A stretch of DNA of 64,000 nucleotides, from positions 2,604,001 through 2,668,000 of the forward strand of contig NZ_CP053435.1 in the NCBI RefSeq assembly GCF_013127955.1, given 5' to 3'. The DNA comes from Spirosoma taeanense. GTDB taxonomy: Bacteria > Bacteroidota > Bacteroidia > Cytophagales > Spirosomataceae. The position numbers were made by a program, and so were the translations under genes. The notes under the pieces were generated by a model that was given only the letters and a program-made list of their open reading frames with translations, did no database searches and was not told the origin of the DNA. Positions 60,729 through 64,000 of the stretch are shown here, one piece after another (position 1 is the first letter of the stretch; every line of letters begins with the position of its first letter).

Positions 60729-60836
60729 GTGATAAAGAGTGAAAGGGTGAAAGAACGAGTTAGCGAAAGAGTGAATGAGCGAAAGAGCGAAACAGACATC
60801 AGCTAAGCGCTCTTTCACTCATTCACTCTTTCGCAG
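60729..60836. repeat. Intergenic repeat and long hairpin of GCGAAAGAGTGAATGAG type
   Basis: GCGAAAGAGTGAATGAG (60763-60779) and its perfect complement (60818-60834) form a 17-bp stem, which extends inward by about 11 more pairs with two mismatches. The whole spacer is made of short variants of GAAAGAGTGAATGAGC. Related words occur at 38885-38958. Confidence 0.7.
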
Positions 60837-61865
60837 TTAATCTAAAAGATTCCGGTAGCCAGCATCTTTGGGCGGATTGATCTCTCCCGGCCTTGGCGCA
60901 GTTATCGGGTTCGCCGTTGGCGCATCCAGCTGGACTATCCTAAACTCACCTTTGTTGTAAGCTTCCAGCAAGGCCTCGCCTTTGTCCGACAGAATGCCGT
61001 TCTGGATGTCGACGCCGTTGATGAAGTCCATCGAAAGGTCCATCGCCCGCTTCATCTCGCCCAGTTTCTGGCTCATATCATCCTGGATATACTCCATCGA
61101 CTGGTCGAAGTAAAACCGTTTGTCGGGGTCGCCCTTAAAAATGCTGACGGCCGTTTTGAGGGCGTTCGAGCTCTCCTTCACAATCTGGTACTCGGTTTCC
61201 TTCAGGCGCACCTTGATTTCGGTCTCCTTGATGATGTAGTCGGCGCTCTGGTTCACTTTTTCCATGAAGGCCAGCACCGTTTTCATGTTGCGCTGGAGCG
61301 GCAGGAGTTTTTCGTTCATCTCCTGCAGACCCGCGCCCTCAATGGTCGCCAACTGGGCCGACTCGCGCATACCGGGCTTGTCGCTCATGGAGTTGGCTTT
61401 GTTTGCTTCCGCAAACTTCTGCTTGATCGCTTCGTTGTTCTCGCTGATCTTCTTGTTGAGCTTAACCAGTTGTCCGGCCAGCGTATCAATCTGACCCTGC
61501 ATCTGCTGCCGCTTCTTTTTAAGATCGTCGATATAAATCTTCATGATGGCAATCGGGTTCAGTTGAATCACCGTCCCCGTAAGACTGCGCATCAGCGACT
61601 TGAACAGAAAGAACACCGCCGTGCGGACATCGCGGCTGGTGAACAGGAAAATCAGGACAGCCAGTACGCCCAGCAAGAGCGCCAGTTCCAGTATGTTCGA
61701 CGTGGCCCGGATCAGAAACTCAACGATCCGGTTAAAATAAACCAGACCTAAGCCAGCCACACCGGCCAGCACAATCATACCGAGCATACCCTCGGGACGG
61801 CTCCAGAACGATCGTTTTTCCACGTCCGCACTGCCGCCAAGTTGAGAAAAGTCAGGAGTAGCCAT
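60837..61865 (-). CDS. Two-helix membrane protein with long coiled coil, unknown function
   Basis: A 342-residue protein not assigned to a family. Two membrane helices at about residues 28-45 (LGMIVLAGVAGLGLVYF) and 59-78 (LELALLLGVLAVLIFLFTS) are followed by about 180 residues of coiled coil (DDLKKKRQQMQGQIDTLAGQ onward), interrupted near residue 235, and a proline-rich C-terminus. PspA/IM30-like coiled coils are a distant resemblance only. It lies between a soluble coiled-coil gene (upstream, 91 nt) and the membrane-anchored Ppx-like gene (downstream), all on the minus strand. They may form one envelope-associated complex. Confidence 0.65.
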   Translation of the reverse strand: MATPDFSQLGGSADVEKRSFWSRPEGMLGMIVLAGVAGLGLVYFNRIVEFLIRATSNILELALLLGVLAVLIFLFTSRDVRTAVFFLFKSLMRSLTGTVIQLNPIAIMKIYIDDLKKKRQQMQGQIDTLAGQLVKLNKKISENNEAIKQKFAEANKANSMSDKPGMRESAQLATIEGAGLQEMNEKLLPLQRNMKTVLAFMEKVNQSADYIIKETEIKVRLKETEYQIVKESSNALKTAVSIFKGDPDKRFYFDQSMEYIQDDMSQKLGEMKRAMDLSMDFINGVDIQNGILSDKGEALLEAYNKGEFRIVQLDAPTANPITAPRPGEINPPKDAGYRNLLD

Positions 61866-61956
61866 TTGTTTAAATTAGTCGTTTGCCGTGTATATCGGTA
61901 TAAGGTTGCAAGGTTAAGCCGGAAAACCAACTGAACCGCTAATCCAGCCGGTTTAC

Positions 61957-62688
61957 CTATCTAAGGTACTGCGTTATTTTGGCGATATCGCCTTTAATCT
62001 GATCGGTGAAGTGCGCAAACGTTACGTCGTAGTTCTGTCGGTTCTGCGTAATCTTGGCGCTCTGCTCTGAAATTTCGCCCCCAATGGCGTTCAGCCGGCT
62101 GGCGTTGGCGTCGATCCGTTGCTGAATTTCCAGCAGCTGCCTGGCGAGGGCTTCGTTTTCAGATTGCAGTCGTTTCTGTTCGCTCTGCAGCCCGCCAACG
62201 CGCTCCGCCAGCGTTGCTTCGACACTCCGCGCAAATGCTTCCCGATCTTTAGCCAGGACCGTTACGTATTGGTTAGCCGTATTGGTCAGCACCGATGCGT
62301 CGGCGGGACCCCCCAGGGCTTTGAAACTTGCCCAGGCGGCCTGATACTGCTTTTCTTCGGTCAGACCCAGGTTGCCCAAGCTGCGGAGCGTTTCGCGAAA
62401 CTCGAAATAATCGGGGCCAGGCGGGTTATGCTGAGCCAGCACACTCGCAAAATGCTCGGCAAATTTCGGATCGATAGTGCCCGGCGTTGCCGAACCCGGT
62501 GGTGCGCCTGTCGGTGCTTCAGCGGGTCGTCCGGCTGGTGATGCGCTGGCGGGTGCCGTACTGCCTGCCGGGCGGGGTGGGGCCGGGGAACCAGTGGGTG
62601 GCGTTCCCGCAGCGGTCCCCGCAGGGTCTTCTTCCTTAATGAAAAAACTCAGAATTTTTCGGCCAAGAGATTGATCGGATTCGGGCAT
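61957..62688 (-). CDS. Proline-rich, coiled-coil protein of unknown function
   Basis: A 243-residue protein with a short N-terminal region (SLGRKILSFFIKEEDPAG) and a Pro/Ala/Gly/Thr-rich linker (about residues 22-72). A helical segment with FRETLRSLGNLGLTEEKQYQ precedes a C-terminal coiled coil (VGGLQSEQKRLQSENEALAR; NAIGGEISEQSAKITQNRQN). It has no signal peptide. It is the first gene of the three-gene minus-strand group. The layout suggests a cytoplasmic scaffold that could bind the coiled coil of the next gene's membrane protein. Not recognised as a known family. Confidence 0.65.
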   Translation of the reverse strand: MPESDQSLGRKILSFFIKEEDPAGTAAGTPPTGSPAPPRPAGSTAPASASPAGRPAEAPTGAPPGSATPGTIDPKFAEHFASVLAQHNPPGPDYFEFRETLRSLGNLGLTEEKQYQAAWASFKALGGPADASVLTNTANQYVTVLAKDREAFARSVEATLAERVGGLQSEQKRLQSENEALARQLLEIQQRIDANASRLNAIGGEISEQSAKITQNRQNYDVTFAHFTDQIKGDIAKITQYLR

Positions 62689-62838
62689 GGGCGTCAGTCG
62701 TTGGTGAAAGACTGAACAATGTTACGAGGTTCCCCGCAATCCATCAATACTCGTTTAAGTCGAACGGTTGTGGGACTGTGGAAATGGCGATTTTGACGTT
62801 GTGAGCGTAATTTTCACCAGAGTCGCCACAGGCTTTGG

Positions 62839-63522
62839 TTATTGTACGGCTTCGGGTTTCAGCCACTTCGCCATACGTTCCCGGAACTCCTCAACCTTGG
62901 GCTGTGAAACTTTGCGGATATAAAGTTCATCGGGGTGCAGACGGTAATAGCCCTGGTGATACACCTCCGCCGGGTAGAACGCCTTAAAGGGCACCACCTG
63001 CGTAACGATTCGATCCTGATGGTGTTCTGACGCGTTTTCGCGCTGAATGGCGGCTTCGATACGCACTTTTTCGTCGGGCGTACGGTAGAAGGCGATCGAG
63101 CGGTACTGCGTGCCCACATCGGGACCTTCGCGGTTGGGCGTGGTGGGATCGTGTCCCGCAAAGAACCCATCCAACAGGACATCGTAGGAGATCACCTTCG
63201 GGTCGTAATAAACCTGAACGGACTCGGCATGGCCCGTCTGGTCGGTGCCGACCTGCTCATACGTCGGGTTTTCGAGATCACCTCCTGCGTAACCGGACAC
63301 GACTTCGCGAACGCCTTTCAGCAGTTGCAGTTCTTCTTCCAAACACCAGAAACAGCCACCGGCAAACGTAGCGACGGCCTCGCCGGGCTGCAGTTGAGGC
63401 AGCGTTGCCGGACGCGTATCTTTAACGGTGTTGGTGGTGGGTTGCTGGTTGCAGCCAGTCAGCAGCAGGCAACTCAGTAAGGTAACGTAAAGAAGCTGAG
63501 TGAATCGGGTGAACATAAACAA
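62839..63522 (-). CDS. msrA: Peptide-methionine (S)-S-oxide reductase, lipoprotein form
   Basis: MsrA reduces methionine S-sulfoxide in proteins. The 227-residue product has a lipoprotein signal (LLSCLLLTGCNQQ), so it works at the envelope. The catalytic motif GGCFWCLEE places the active Cys at residue 57, followed by the family segments VSGYAGGDLENPTYEQV, GHAESVQVYYDPKVISYDVL, DPTTPNREGPDVGTQYRSIA and EVYHQGYYRLHP. The reaction needs a recycling thiol system in the periplasm. The start is 63522 or the next Met two codons on. It is a single gene; no MsrB is fused or adjacent. Confidence 0.96.
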   Translation of the reverse strand: MFMFTRFTQLLYVTLLSCLLLTGCNQQPTTNTVKDTRPATLPQLQPGEAVATFAGGCFWCLEEELQLLKGVREVVSGYAGGDLENPTYEQVGTDQTGHAESVQVYYDPKVISYDVLLDGFFAGHDPTTPNREGPDVGTQYRSIAFYRTPDEKVRIEAAIQRENASEHHQDRIVTQVVPFKAFYPAEVYHQGYYRLHPDELYIRKVSQPKVEEFRERMAKWLKPEAVQ

Positions 63523-63642
63523 AACTGGTTATACCAACCTAACACCAAACCCAGTCCGTAGGTTGCGCTGATTGTAACGTAACGCATAGCCGGTGTTTGC
63601 TGGATTGGAGTCCGTAATACAGCGACCCAAAGTCATTTTTGG

Positions 63643-63650
63643 TAATTTTG
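63643..63650 (+). promoter_or_regulatory. TAnnTTTG promoter element of the tRNA hydroxylase gene
   Basis: TAATTTTG is a perfect -7 match, 28 nt before the ATG at 63679. The -33 position has no TTG. Confidence 0.5.
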
Positions 63651-63678
63651 TGCTGAACCGGTTTTCTGCCCTTTATCC

Positions 63679-64000
63679 ATGTCGCTAACTACGTTAGGTC
63701 TCGAACTGCCAACTGACCCACGCTGGGTCAATATTGCCGAAATGAACATCGGCGACATCCTGATTGATCACGCCTACTGCGAACAGAAAGCCGCGTCGTC
63801 CTGCATTTCGCTCATCGTCAGCTATTCCGACAAAGAAACTCTTGTTGAAACATTGACGCCCGTTGTGGCCGAAGAATGGGGGCATTTTCAGCGGGTGCTG
63901 AAAGAGCTGCGCAAGCGGAATATTCCGCTGGGACGGCAACGTAAAGATTTATACGTCAATCAGTTACGGAGTCGCCTGCGCCGATCTACCGGCGACCAGA
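63679..64000 (+). CDS. miaE: tRNA-(ms2io6A)-hydroxylase-like protein, N-terminal part (3' end outside window)
   Basis: The frame opens at ATG 63679 and is still open at the end of the window (107 codons visible). LELPTDPRWVNIAEMNIGDI, LIDHAYCEQKAASSCISLIV, VVAEEWGHFQRVLKELRKRN and LGRQRKDLYVNQLR are the characteristic segments of MiaE-type diiron enzymes. These hydroxylate the isopentenyl side chain of ms2i6A37 in tRNA. The acidic/His pattern (DHAYCE; EEWGHF, as ExxH) supplies diiron ligands. From the visible part it matches the family well; the C-terminal ligands lie outside the window. Confidence 0.85.
   Translation, partial: MSLTTLGLELPTDPRWVNIAEMNIGDILIDHAYCEQKAASSCISLIVSYSDKETLVETLTPVVAEEWGHFQRVLKELRKRNIPLGRQRKDLYVNQLRSRLRRSTGDQ

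Noticed and set aside
60729..60818. N-terminal extension of the Ppx-like protein
   Set aside because: It is only the translation of the intergenic repeat; the membrane anchor starts properly at 60728.

Overview
The window looks like chromosomal DNA of a Bacteroidota species, most likely of the order Cytophagales and close to Spirosoma. Several perfect TAnnTTTG promoter elements are present and Shine-Dalgarno sequences are rare. One serine protease carries a type IX secretion C-terminal domain. Duplicated FtsX/MacB-type permeases, DUF1080 and DUF4982 proteins and four-helix-bundle proteins are typical of this group. Most of the DNA is moderately GC-rich. The stretch from about 11.6 to 16.1 kb is clearly AT-richer by eye.

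Layout. 1-2.9 kb: the end of a glycosyltransferase, a small membrane protein, an unlisted 51-codon gene and hisS. 3-9.3 kb: a minus-strand group with DUF4242, two SAM methyltransferases, OsmC-like and GNAT proteins, a surface protein of about 17 tandem repeats, and an NmrA-like reductase. 9.3-11.6 kb: a protein of unknown function, a DinB-like protein and a DUF5694 protein. 11.6-15.9 kb: the most unusual region, with three single-gene units (HEPN-like protein, OLD-type ATPase/TOPRIM nuclease, PD-(D/E)XK nuclease), all on the minus strand and separated by related imperfect palindromes of about 200 nt. In each unit the first bases are complementary to the bases at the start of its own downstream palindrome, as in integron gene cassettes. 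No integrase is visible in the window.

16-24.6 kb: sugar-acid metabolism (2,5-dioxovalerate dehydrogenase-like enzyme, TIM-barrel isomerase), a PLP dehydratase, and a toxin-antitoxin pair whose PIN toxin gene is split by an 816-bp IS5-family element. A PQQ-type dehydrogenase lipoprotein and a DUF1080 protein follow. 24.9-33.9 kb: a double-FtsX permease, a GH2 glycosidase, an ECF sigma factor with a co-transcribed inner-membrane/beta-barrel partner, an SGNH-like protein and a VIT-like protein.

34-43.3 kb: a long efflux and signalling operon (HlyD, TolC, ABC ATPase, two permeases, a four-helix-bundle gene, an NtrC-type regulator and its kinase). It is preceded by a sigma-54-like promoter and two tandem GTGC-N6-GCAC sites, which suggests the operon activates itself. 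43.3-52.6 kb: an RND efflux pair with a TetR regulator, then a second export operon whose ABC protein has a membrane domain but no ATPase domain. 52.6-64 kb: a macro-domain protein, a T9SS-exported subtilisin and a lipoprotein; two alcohol dehydrogenases around an SDR with a membrane tail; DUF4126; a three-gene membrane/coiled-coil operon ending in an actin-fold (Ppx/GppA-like) protein; MsrA; and the start of a MiaE-type tRNA hydroxylase.

No rRNA, tRNA, CRISPR array or riboswitch was recognised. Apart from 15831-16160, which is described as features, no gene-free stretch exceeds about 300 bases.
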